From positions 24,322,001 through 24,386,000 of the forward strand of contig JBAIAC010000033.1 in assembly GCA_037349315.1 (NCBI GenBank): a stretch of 64,000 nucleotides of DNA. Direction: 5' to 3'. The position numbers were made by a program, and so were the translations under genes. Shown here piece by piece: positions 39,366 through 64,000 of the stretch. Position 1 is the stretch's first letter; every line of letters begins with the position of its first letter. The notes under the pieces were generated by a model. It ran no database searches and had not been told where the DNA came from. It was given only the letters and a program-made list of their open reading frames with translations. Source of the DNA: Chelydra serpentina. Taxonomy: Eukaryota > Chordata > Testudines > Chelydridae.

Positions 39366-39589
39366 TGCATCAGCCCCTAGCCCCTCTCCTCCAGCCACGT
39401 CACCTCCTGAGAACCTCTCTTCACACCACCCCCAGCCTGGCACACCCCATCCCAAGGGGGCTCCTGCAATAAAAGCCCTCCCGGCACTGAGCCACCAAGA
39501 CATCGCCATGTGAGCCCTCCCCATCGCTCCTGACAGCCAGAGTGCCTACACCAGATCAGGCAGTGTTTAACTGGCTGGGATAAAGGGGT

Positions 39590-40215
39590 AGTTGGGGAAA
39601 GCCGGTGGCTGGGTTGGGGGAGCTGATAACCCTGGCTGGAATAGAATGGTGGTAGGGCTTGGTGAGAGGTTGGTAGGGCTGGGGAGGCGATAGCAGGGAT
39701 AGGGGGCTGACGACTCTGGTAGGGGGGTGGCAGGACTGGGGGGTGAGAGCCCTGGTTGGAGAGGGGCGGCAGGAGTGGAGGAGGGGGAGGATGTCTGATG
39801 ATGCTGGTTGGGGTGTGTGGCAGGGCTGCGGGGGGTGATAATCCTGGTTGGGGAGCGGTGGCAGGATGGGAAGGGTGATGACACTGGTTGCGGGGTGTGG
39901 CAGGGCTGGGGGGTGATGACCCTCGGGGGGTGGGGGGGCTGGGGGGCTGATGACACTGGTTGGGGGTGTGACAGGGCTGGGGGGTGATGACCCTCGAGGG
40001 GGTGGGAGGGCTGATGACACTGGTTGGGGGTGTGGCAGGGTTGGGGGGGGGCTGATGACACTGGTTGGGGGTGTGGCAGGGCTGGGGGGGCTGATGACAC
40101 TGGTTGGGGGTGTGGCAGGGCTGTGGGGGGGGGGCTGATGACACTGGTTGGGGGTGTGGCAGGGCTGGGGGGTGATGACCCTGGGGGAGTGGCAGGGCTG
40201 GGGGGCTGATGACGC
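39590..40215. repeat. G-rich minisatellite (about 40-bp unit) upstream of KIF7
   Basis: Plus-strand units read gctgatgacactggttgggg then gtgtggcagggctgggg with variable G runs (4-10 G). Copies are most regular over 39940-40215. Many G4-capable runs lie on the plus strand. Long proline-rich minus-strand frames across it are artefacts. Confidence 0.9.
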
Positions 40216-40480
40216 TGGGGTCTGACGCGGCGGTGGGGGGCCCCGGCCAGGAGGCAGGACGGGGACACTGGCCCGAACCCGGGCCGGGCTGGCGGAGTTG
40301 ACGCCCCTGGTGGGGGCGGCGCTAGCGGGGCGGGACTCGAGGCCCCCCAGCCCGGGGCGCGCGCCTGACGCCATCCCAGTGCGCACGGCCTGGGGCTTGT
40401 TATTGTCCGGCGGCTTGAGGGGTGAGTGCGGGGGCGGCCTGGGCTCAGCGTCGCGGCTCCAACCCGCCATCGGGGCGGGA
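40216..40480 (+). promoter_or_regulatory. KIF7: CpG island, probable KIF7 promoter and non-coding first exon
   Basis: Dense CpG with gggcgg-type boxes and no TATA. A strong plus-strand donor GAGGG|GTGAGT at 40421/40422 could end a non-coding first exon, spliced to the acceptor before 42041 (CTATTCTCCTTACAG). The start of transcription is not determined. Confidence 0.6.
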
Positions 40481-40489
40481 TTTCCCTTT

Positions 40490-41190
40490 GGCTCAGCCCG
40501 GTACCCCCGTCGTGCCCAGCACCCTGGGGGGCTCAGCATGTCCCCCCTCCCTGGGGCTCAGCCCGGTACCCCCGTCATGCCCAGCACCCTGGGGGACTCA
40601 GCATGCCCCCTCTCCCCGCCCTGGGGCTCAGACCGGTACCCCCGTCATGCCCAGCACCCTGGGGGGCTCAGCATGCCCCCCCTCCCCGCCCTGGTGCTCA
40701 GCCCGGTACCCCCGTCATGCCCAGTACCCTGGGGGACTCAGCATGCCCCCTCTCCCCGCCCTGGGGCTCAGCCCGGTACCCCCGTCGTGCCCAGCACCCT
40801 GGGGGGCTCAGCATGCCCCCCCTCCCCGCCCTGGGGCTCAGCCCGGTACCCCCGTCATGCCCAGCACCCTGGGGGACTCAGCATGCCCCCCCTCCCCGCC
40901 CTGGGGCTCAGCCCGGTACCCCCGTCATGCCCAGCACCCTGGGGGACTCAGCATGCCCCCCCTCCCCGCCCTGGGGCTCAGCCCGGTACCCCCGTCATGC
41001 CCAGCACCCTGGGGGGCTCAGCATGCCCCCTCTCCCCGCCCTGGGGCTCAGCCCGGTACCCCCGTCATGCCCAGCACCCTAGGGGGCTCAGCATGCCCCC
41101 CCTCCCCGCCCTGGGGCTCAGCCCGGTACCCCTGTCATGCCCAGCACCCTGGGGGACTCAGCATGCCCCCTCTCCCCGCCCTGGGGCTTA
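40490..41190. repeat. 70-bp C-rich minisatellite, about 10 copies
   Basis: The unit begins ggctcagcccggtacccccg, continues tcatgcccagcaccctgggg and ends ctccccgccctgg, period exactly 70 bp (copies start at 40621, 40691, 40761, 40831, 40901 and so on). Near-identical copies differ at a few diagnostic positions. A 70-bp period cycles the frame, so long frames open in all three phases are repeat artefacts. Located in KIF7 5' intron 1. Confidence 0.97.
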
Positions 41191-41268
41191 GTGCAGTGCC
41201 CTGCGATGGGGGAATACGCCCAACATGGTACACACCCACCACCCCAGGGTCCCTTGGCATCACCTCCG

Positions 41269-41296
41269 CCCCCCCCCCCCCCCGGACACACACACA
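41269..41296. repeat. Poly-C run plus short (CA)n
   Basis: 15 C (41269-41283) followed by a short ACACAC tract; a further C run lies near 41799. Confidence 0.85.
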
Positions 41297-42108
41297 GCCG
41301 CTGCCCTGTGATCAGTGCAGTGACCCTTTTCTCCCACCTTGCTCCCATCTGGAGGGACTCAGGGCATCCCTCCTGTCTCCAGCTGGCTCTGTGGGGCAGC
41401 ACTGTCCCCCACCCCCCGAAGCCCCTGGGGAGATTTCAGGGTCTGTGTGTACCTGTGGGAGTCGGGATTTGCGAGGGCCCCGGATAGTTATGGAGAGTGC
41501 TGCCCTCTCTGGTTAGTGGTGGGGCCCAGAGGCCTTGGTAGGTGGCACCAAGAAGCACAGATTACCAGTTGTGCCCATGCCCCCAGCCTGTCCCCATTTT
41601 AATCAGATGAGTGGGGGAAGGGAGTGACCCTCCTGTCACCAGGGCACAGTCAAGGTGAAGCGGATGAACTCCAGGGACAAGAGGCATCGTTCAGGCTGTG
41701 TATGGGGAGCTGGAGGAGATTAACAATGGGGAAATGCAAACTGACTATGGGGATAAAGGCCTGGCTCTGGGGTTGAGCTGGTTGGGGAATGCCCCGCCCC
41801 CCCCCCCCAAGAAATGTGTGGGAACCCCAAAACTAAGGATGTGTGAAACAAGACTGGATAAAGCTCTAGTAAATGTACAGTAGGGCCCAGCCCTGCACTG
41901 ACCCCTGGTAGCTGGATCCTGGATCTTTTCCTGCTCTACTCTCTGCATCCCTCAATCAAATCATCAGGAACCTTTCTCGATGCTTGCTCAGAGGCAATTG
42001 CTGGCCTGAATCTACACTAACCTAGCTATTCTCCTTACAGCATGTGGGCAGAGAGATGGTGCCTGCACCTGACTTGGGGCTCTCCTGATTTTGCTGCTAT
42101 TGCTGACC

Positions 42109-57355
<15,247 letters not shown>

Positions 57356-57840
57356 ACTCAAGCTTTGAACACTAACTGTGCACAGCGCTGGAAGGAGCAA
57401 TCACTGCCACGCGTTGCTAGTAAATACCTTCCTGCTCTGCCTAGGCAGCTTGGCTACGAACATACTGCATTGAATTGACATTTTCACCACAAGGCAGCTG
57501 ATGAGAGGCACAGTCAGTTCCACTTTGGTGTTCCCAGCACAGTAGGGTTAGCTGGGCAGTCTTCACAGCAGCTTCCCATGGCGGAGTGAGGGACAGAGCT
57601 CTGGTTAGGGCCTCTATCACTATGTTTACAGTTCTGGAGCCTGCCTGCTCCTAGGTGGAGTTTATCCTCCTAGTGTCTCCCCAAGGGAAAGCCTCTATTG
57701 GCTGCAGCAAGGGGAGCTGCTTTCTGACACTAGCACTAAGCATGGGGGGGGGGGGGGGGGGGGCTTGTAAATATCTTTGTAGCGACTTTTTTACATTTCT
57801 GCTGTAACTTTCTAATAAAGCAGAGTGAGTTTTATTAAAT
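57356..57840 (+). other. KIF7: KIF7 3' UTR with poly(A) signal
   Basis: AATAAA at 57814-57819 follows the stop by about 460 bp, with a GT-rich stretch after it. The UTR contains a pure run of 20 G at 57744-57763. Confidence 0.75.
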
Positions 57841-58749
57841 CACTCGTGTCACAGCCTCCTACACTCACTTAACCCCTGAGGGTGAGGCACTGGCTTGGGA
57901 CCACGGCGCCTCTCAAACAGTTATGGTAGGGCAACTCTTCTTTGTGCTAGGTCTTATCCATACCTTGACCCTTATGACCAGACTGAACCTTTTGTTCTTG
58001 TATTGCCGGTTGATAGCAGCATAGCTCCAAGTGTTCTGGATATTCATTTCAGAGGCTGGGTTAGGACAGCCTGGGCTTCACGGCTGTTTCTTTCCCCAAG
58101 CTTTTCACTCACTTGATTTTTCTCCTGTACGGAATAGCCTCCAGCAAAGGAGACTCCATTGCATTCTGCCTCAGGCATGATTGCTACAAAAGCCCTACTT
58201 ACACATCTTCCTGAGGGAGGGAGGTGCAGGCATCTCCAAGCAGTCAGGGGACTGGCCACAAATAGCACTTAACAAATGCTATCTGATCTTCCTTACCCAG
58301 GGGAAACTGAAATGAGAATCGGTGAGGCTGGAGCTTGGAAGGAGCCTGTCATGCTATGGAAGTGCACTTCATCCTCCCCCAAACCAAAGAGAGAAGTTAC
58401 ACACAACAAGTACAATCCACCTACCACTTAACCACCTTCCTTTTCAGTGAGGGGAGATGTACACACCCTGTCATTTAGTAGAAAGAGAAGCAACTGTAAT
58501 CTCAAGTGTTCCCCTGCAGTATCCCAAGGGATAGTTGCTCAGAGAATAAAGCTGTTGTATGGTTATGGCCAGCTCACACATGGTAAATTTGGGAGAGGAG
58601 AAAGCTCTCAGCCTTGTATTAGATTCAATTCACAGTGAGGGAGTGCATGTTACATAAGAGCAATATGCAGTATATTTCTCCCCCCTCCCGCCACCTCATC
58701 CAACAGCCCTTCAAGCTCCCAGAGCCAGGCCCACAATTCCTAACAGCAC
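57841..58749. other. KIF7-TICRR convergent intergenic interval
   Basis: About 0.9 kb between two inferred poly(A) sites. No coding exon or recognisable repeat seen. Confidence 0.5.
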
Positions 58750-59187
58750 AAAGTAGCCGTTCACATTAGTTTATTTTTACAAAAGAAGGCTAAAATAGTG
58801 ACCATTCTCTTCACCTGGTCAGACTGACTCTGTGGCATACAAACCCCAGCAGGGGAACACCCATAAGAACCAGGAAGAAGGGAGATACATCCCTCCTGAG
58901 TTAAAAAACTTTCTAGTGAACCCTAAGCAGCCCTCCCTATTCCCACTGCCACGACTGCCTCTTTCTCAGCCCCATGGAAGGAGGTTGTAGGGTTCCTCAT
59001 TTAAACCCCACAGGTGTGGAGACAGGGATTCCTACACACTGGCTACGGACAAGTCCCAATAGCAATGAGCCCCCCCATGAGTTCAAAAAAGCAAGCTTGC
59101 TCTCTTAGGGACAGCAGCATGTACTACAGAGTGGCTGAGATAGCCCACGTATCATTATCAAGTACTCTTTTGCTCTGGCTGCAGAGT
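58750..59187 (-). other. TICRR: TICRR 3' UTR (inferred)
   Basis: Minus-strand AATAAA at 58775-58770, about 410 bp after the TICRR stop. The cleavage point near 58750 is a prediction. Confidence 0.6.
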
Positions 59188-62100
59188 TCAGCTGAGTAGC
59201 TTCTTCCGTGAATAAGTCCTGCTAAGGGGCCGCCTCCGGGAGCCTGCATTGGAGAACGGAGACACTTCTTGGTCTGTAATGCTGTGAAAGACATCCAACT
59301 CATCTTCTGGAAAGAAAGGGTTAGTGAAAATTTCTCCTTGCAGGTTTACAGCTCAGCATCTGCCTCAGGACACCCACTACCAGTAAACTCCATTTCTCTT
59401 TCAATCATTTTAGTCCCAAGCAAATGTAGCTCAATGTTCTAAGGCTCAAACTCCTTGGCAACAGGAGCCTGCTGGGCACAGACGCAGCAAATCCTCCAGC
59501 CTTTCCCCACACATCTCTTTCCTGGGCAGACAGCAAGTTGCCTGCCCCCTTTCTGGGTACAGAGCCTGTGCTCTTTCCACCTCACTGAACTGCAGGCAGA
59601 TCACAGGTCTAGAATCTATTTGAGTGCAAGGCTTTATGAAATGACAGGTAGTTACCTTTAGCACACTTCTTCCGAGATGGTGTTTGTCCCTGGTAGAGCA
59701 GCGGGGACTGGGTCAGTGCTCGAAGACCACTAGCGGAGAGGGAGCCCTTCACTGGTGGAGTTGAACCTGGAGAAGCACAATATGAGGTGAAACTGCAGCA
59801 TTCCCACTAAGTCCTGCCCTCTGGGAAGTAGCCAAGGCCCCTGGTTACTGCAGCACACTGGTGTGGCACAATGGAAATTTTCAAGTCAAGAGCTGGCTTT
59901 TACTCTGCCCTATGTCTTCAACAACTGCTGTTTTGAGGTTGTCAGGGGAAAGTGAGAAGTCTAGGAAGGAGGAGGAGACAATTTGGGATATGCACATGGG
60001 AATGATTTTACTAAAGTGATCAGCAGACAATACAAGAACAATCATAATGGGTCAGAGCCATAGCTCATCTAACCCAGTATCCTGTCTTCTGACAGGCCAG
60101 TGCCAGATGTTTAGCGGGATTGAACAGAACAGGGCAATTATCGAGTGATCTATCCCCATCATCTAGTCTCAGCTTCTGGTAATCAGAGATTTAGGGACAC
60201 CCAGAGAATGTGGTTGTGTCCCTGACCATCTTGGCTAATGGCCAGTGATGGACCTACACTCCATGGACTTATCTATTTTTCTTTTGAACCCAGTTATACT
60301 CTTGGCTTTCACAATATCCCTGCCAATGAGTTCCATAGGTGGTCTGTGCATTGTGTGAAAAAGTACTTCCTTATGTTTGTTTTAAAACTGCTGCCTATTA
60401 ATTTCACTGGGTGACCCCTGGTTCTTATGTGAAGGAGTAAGCAACACTTCCCTTAAGCACATAACTAAGCTTTCGAGTTAACAGAATACCCAGGAAGAAC
60501 TGTCAGTTTGTAACTTTTAGTACTTATTGTTTCAGGCTGTCTGCAGACTCAGACACTGCATCAGTTACACTAGCATCACAGCTAGGAGGCTCTTTGCAAC
60601 CATAAGGAATGAAAACAATTCTTAAAAAAACATCTTAAGTTGTAGAACAAGGGATGGAGTCCAAGGACATGAAATCCATGGGGCCTTGCTTACAATACTG
60701 ACTAGGACTGCCAACTCCCTTAATAAAATTAGTTGTAATTTCCAAGTCTGTTGCGGACTTGGTGTTACCACTGGCAAGGACATGTGCATATAATTGCACG
60801 TCTTATTTGAGTGTGCAGTTGCCATGACTGCATCTGAAAATAAGAAATTGCAAGTGCTAAGGGCCAGTTGTCGACATGGCCATCTGCACACAGCTGTGGT
60901 GCTTGCATGTACAATTAATATGTTCTTGCATGTGCCTACTTCAGAAAAAAAACAACCTCTTCAAATGAGTTTAAAGAGTGAAATGCATAATGCTGAAAGG
61001 GCGAGTGGAAATAAAGCTGTTGGTACCAGAGCAGGCAAGTCTAGGGGTGAGAAGCATAGAATCATACTCAATATCCCATGAGCCAATGCAGCATTCTTCC
61101 AGGTTTCTAATATATTGCTCAATTTAAACTGTCCAAGACCTGAGGCTATTACACTCCAGCCTAATACATATGTCAGGGAGATTCCCCGGTCACATGCAGC
61201 TTACATTCCTCCCCATTCCATTACTCCTAGTCACACCACATTGCTACCACCCCAAATTACAACTCTCCTATCATGGGTTTTAATACCCTTTCACTAGGTT
61301 AGGAATAGGGACAGGGATGTGACTCCACAATCATTTTAGCCCTTAATCCCTCCCTGTAAGTAAGAGCCTCCAGCTGCCAATCAGTTTATCTTTTTCTCTT
61401 ATCTCTCTCCAATTTGTCAATATTCTGTTAACGAGTTTCCCACAACAGAGGCAAATATTCGGATGCTGCAGAGTTACCTACCCAGTCCATGACATGACTG
61501 CATATACACCCCAATCAGCACTGGCCTTTTTAGCTGAAATATGGCATTATGACTCATGTAATTTGCTATCCATTCTCACCCTTCCATCTCATTCCAATGG
61601 ATCTGCCTTTCAAATTTCTTCTGATGTATTAGCTGCATGTTCCCAGCTGCATCTCACTTTGTTTCCTACCTATGTTTCTAGTCCCCTCTGTATTCTGCTC
61701 TCACAGCTCCTCCCAATTTAGCCTCTCTGAATTTCAGTAGGGTAACACTCGACAATTGATTACCTGAAACACTGAAGACATCGTCATCCCCTATGGAACT
61801 TTGTTGCCCAGGAGTTCTGTTTGAAGACACGGTGGTTCTACCAGGAGGCACTGTGGATATCCTCCTTTTGCTTGTGCTGCTCTCATCTGTGGAAGAGCTG
61901 ACCAGATCCAGGTAGTCTCTAGCTGTGCAAGACCTCTTAGCCCCCCCTTTGGTTTCCTCCTCTGGAGACAGGAGATCAAAGGCCCGCTTCCTGGATTTCA
62001 GGCCAAAAGTCCCTGTGGAAGCACCCTCATCAGCTCGGGGCTCAGTGTCGCTGGGAGGTGACTGGTCCTGAAGCCTGTAAACCCCTTCCAATTCAAAGTC

Positions 62101-64000
62101 AGCCAGAAGCAGAGCTTTGCGGCTGCTGCACTGGTCAGAAGTTGTTCCTCCCTCTTCACTTGCCGACACATTCCCTATACATTCCGCATGCTTCTCACAT
62201 CGACCACAGCCACCACTGGCATTGCTGTTTGCTGCTTTTTTTCTCCGTGGCCAGTCCTTGATGGCATCGGGGGTCGTCTTCCCTTTGTGCTTTGGAGACG
62301 GTGTCCAGGGAACTCCTGCCTCCACATGAGATGGGGAGGTGGTGTTAGAGGCACAGCTAGTTGGGGTGTATGACTGGCAAATGTAGGTCTGCCCTCCACC
62401 CTTCCCAGGTGTACTATGGGAAGAGCGAAAGCAGGACGGTGAAACACAGGCACCTGCTAGTTTTCCTGGGTGTCTAGCACACCAGGCCACAGCAAGTTCA
62501 CTAAAGGGACTTTCCTCTTCACTGGGTTTGCCAGTCTTCAGTTGCGACTGTACTTCCATGGCTGAGCCAGAACCAACCCTCTTAATGCGAAGCTTAGGCA
62601 GGCCAGAAGCTTGCATCTCAAGTTCAACCTCATAAGTTGGTGGACTAACAGAGGCCAACTTATAATGACTTTTAGGAGTAGAAAACTTTGCTGGAAGTTC
62701 AGGATTCCCTAGCCGGGCTGCAGCCTCCCGTTGCATTCTGTCTGGGGTGCAGCGCAATGAGTAGGCAGGAGAGGCAGACTTTGAGGTAGCAGGCAAAGCA
62801 TTCAGAACGTCAGATCTGGAGGGTTTCTTAACAGTAAACGTCTTCGACTCTTTAGGCTCTTCTGATGGCAAAACTCTAGCTTCTGAGGCATCACTCTTTC
62901 TGCTGCCTAAGAAAGAGGAATCTAAGTGCTCACACTCACTCACAACATCCGAGATCTGCACATGTCCTTTAGCAGAAAGCTCAGGAGACAGTTGCTTTTC
63001 TAAACTCTGATCCGTTCTTGGAGAGGAGCCCAGAGCATCTATACCCACTAGTTCACTTCTCTCTAACATGTGGACACTTTCAGAAGCCTTGGGCTCATGA
63101 ATCAGAGAGCTTTGTGCAGGAAGCTTAGCGTTACCATTACTATGATGTTTCTGCTTATTTCTAGCAGACTTTGAGAGCGAAAGAGCAGGTTTGGTGTGCC
63201 CAGATGTGCAGATAGGAGACCGTAGGGCTTTCCTTGGGGATGTGCCTGCAAAGTTTTGAGATTTCAAAGGAGGTTTTTTAGGTGTATTAGACTCCCAGTC
63301 AAGTTCTCTTGTACTGTGAGGAGGAGAATCTATGGACAGAGTCTTTATGGAAGATTCAAAAGGAGAATTAAATGAAGACTGTGTTCTGAAAGTGGCTTGG
63401 GCTTCTGGAGATAAAGCAGCAGCCACTACACCCACTGGACTCAAAGATTTTGGAGCTGCACATCTGACTTTCCCAGGAGTTGCTTCCATTGGCTGACACA
63501 CGGACTCTAAATGGAAATTTGGCTGTGGATTTCTCTGAATCTCCCCGCAGAGAGTCTGCCCCCGAATAGAAGCTGGAGACGCTGTTTTCTGGGAGGATCT
63601 CAAGGAGCGTCTTTGAGTTTGTGGGTCTGTGATAGATTTTTCCTTGGTAGTACAAAGCAATTGTGCTGCTGTATATGAAGCAGTTGCTGGACTGGAATCT
63701 TTTAGAGGTGACCCAAAAACATCATCAAGCACTTCATTCCCAGCCTGCTTTTCTGGAGTCTGTAACCCCACCTCCTTGTAAGGGGAGGGAAATGTCACTG
63801 GAGAAGAGTCCTTCTGAGGAGTTACTTGTGCTAAATGATCCCTCTTCCTTTCATTAGGCTCAGGTGGTGGCTGGTCCTGTCTGGAAGGAGAGAAGTACCG
63901 TCCCAAACATTTAGCTGCAGTCTGCTTAGCAGCTGGACTTTTGCCAGGGCTCTTCTCCAACATTTTTGGTGTTCTGTGTGGAGTACGAGGGGATTTCCTT
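59188..64000 (-). CDS. TICRR: TICRR (treslin), 3' coding exons, partial
   Basis: Three minus-strand exons: from beyond the right edge (64000) to 61764, 59766-59656, and 59306-59188 (TGA). Both introns are GT-AG and phase 1. The large exon encodes at least about 745 residues, a low-complexity Ser/Pro/Lys-rich region with many S/T-P sites (SPRTPHRTPK, TPQKDSSPVTFPSPYK, SPLKDSSPA), as in the C-terminal half of treslin. The next exon gives SASGLRALTQSPLLYQ. The end is EDELDVFHSITDQEV...SRTYSRKKLLS. Treslin binds TopBP1 and MTBP and loads CDC45 at origins in S phase under CDK control; the C-terminal region is reported to bind BET proteins. The TopBP1-binding CDK sites lie further N-terminal, outside the window. 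The first in-frame Met here (63963) is internal, since the frame stays open to the edge. Confidence 0.93.
60040..60455. mobile_element. Interspersed repeat, CR1-like LINE 3' region
   Basis: Ordered words (gtatcctgtcttctgacagg, ccagtgccagatgttta, gaacagaacagggcaatta, ctgaccatcttggctaatgg, gcctattaatttcactgggt) match a repeat I know to be very common in turtles and attribute to CR1. Family assignment from memory. In the TICRR intron between 59766 and 61764. Confidence 0.55.
60456..61763. other. Remainder of the TICRR penultimate-side intron
   Basis: AT-rich; no exon or defined repeat recognised on either strand. Confidence 0.5.

Noticed and set aside
39169..39513. 114-codon Ser/Pro/Thr-rich plus-strand frame as a gene upstream of KIF7
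   Set aside because: Another frame of the same stretch shows a decayed LINE reverse-transcriptase motif, so this is a repeat relic.
39377..41516. Several long proline-rich open frames (up to 364 codons) on both strands
   Set aside because: They run through the two minisatellites, mirror the repeat period, overlap in several frames and strands, and match no protein I know.
42091..42108. KIF7 start at an upstream TTG giving six extra residues
   Set aside because: Not an ATG; the ATG at 42109 has a good context and aligns with the start of human KIF7.

Overview
This is a piece of a vertebrate nuclear genome, most likely a turtle. The genes are split by GT-AG introns, non-coding sequence dominates, and the interspersed repeats resemble families I associate with turtle genomes: a tRNA-derived SINE, hAT-like short DNA elements with 8-bp target duplications, a Harbinger-like element with TAA duplications, and MIR-like SINEs. 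The taxon is inferred from repeats and protein similarity; no search was run. Almost all listed splice sites were read base by base, and exon phases join cleanly in every gene.

Layout. 1-4792 (minus): the first five coding exons of WDR93, continuing past the left edge. 6421-6642: a CpG-rich divergent promoter shared by WDR93 and PEX11A, with a palindromic RFX-type X-box. 6642-10094 (plus): PEX11A, three exons. 10095-16048: no coding gene found. 16060-29873 (plus): PLIN1 (perilipin-1), eight coding exons. 33553-38182 (minus): an intact four-exon Ras-like GTPase of the RERG/RASL type, convergent with PLIN1. 39590-41190: two G/C-rich minisatellites either side of a CpG island that is probably the KIF7 promoter. 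42109-57355 (plus): KIF7, eighteen coding exons. 59188-64000 (minus): the last three coding exons of TICRR (treslin), continuing past the right edge and convergent with KIF7.

The order TICRR-KIF7-PLIN1-PEX11A-WDR93 and the relative orientations match human 15q26 as I recall it. The main departure is the Ras-like gene between PLIN1 and KIF7, which I do not recall there in human. The genes do not form one pathway: WDR93 and KIF7 are cilium-related, PEX11A acts in peroxisome proliferation, PLIN1 on lipid droplets, and TICRR in replication-origin firing.

I found no prokaryotic-type operon, CRISPR array, phage or other new system. The points most worth a second look are the X-box promoter, the extra Ras-like gene with a degenerate G3 motif, the loss of an N-terminal PKA site in PLIN1, a GC-AG intron in WDR93, a fold-back SINE insertion with intact target duplications, and the base-composition switch at the KIF7 CpG island.
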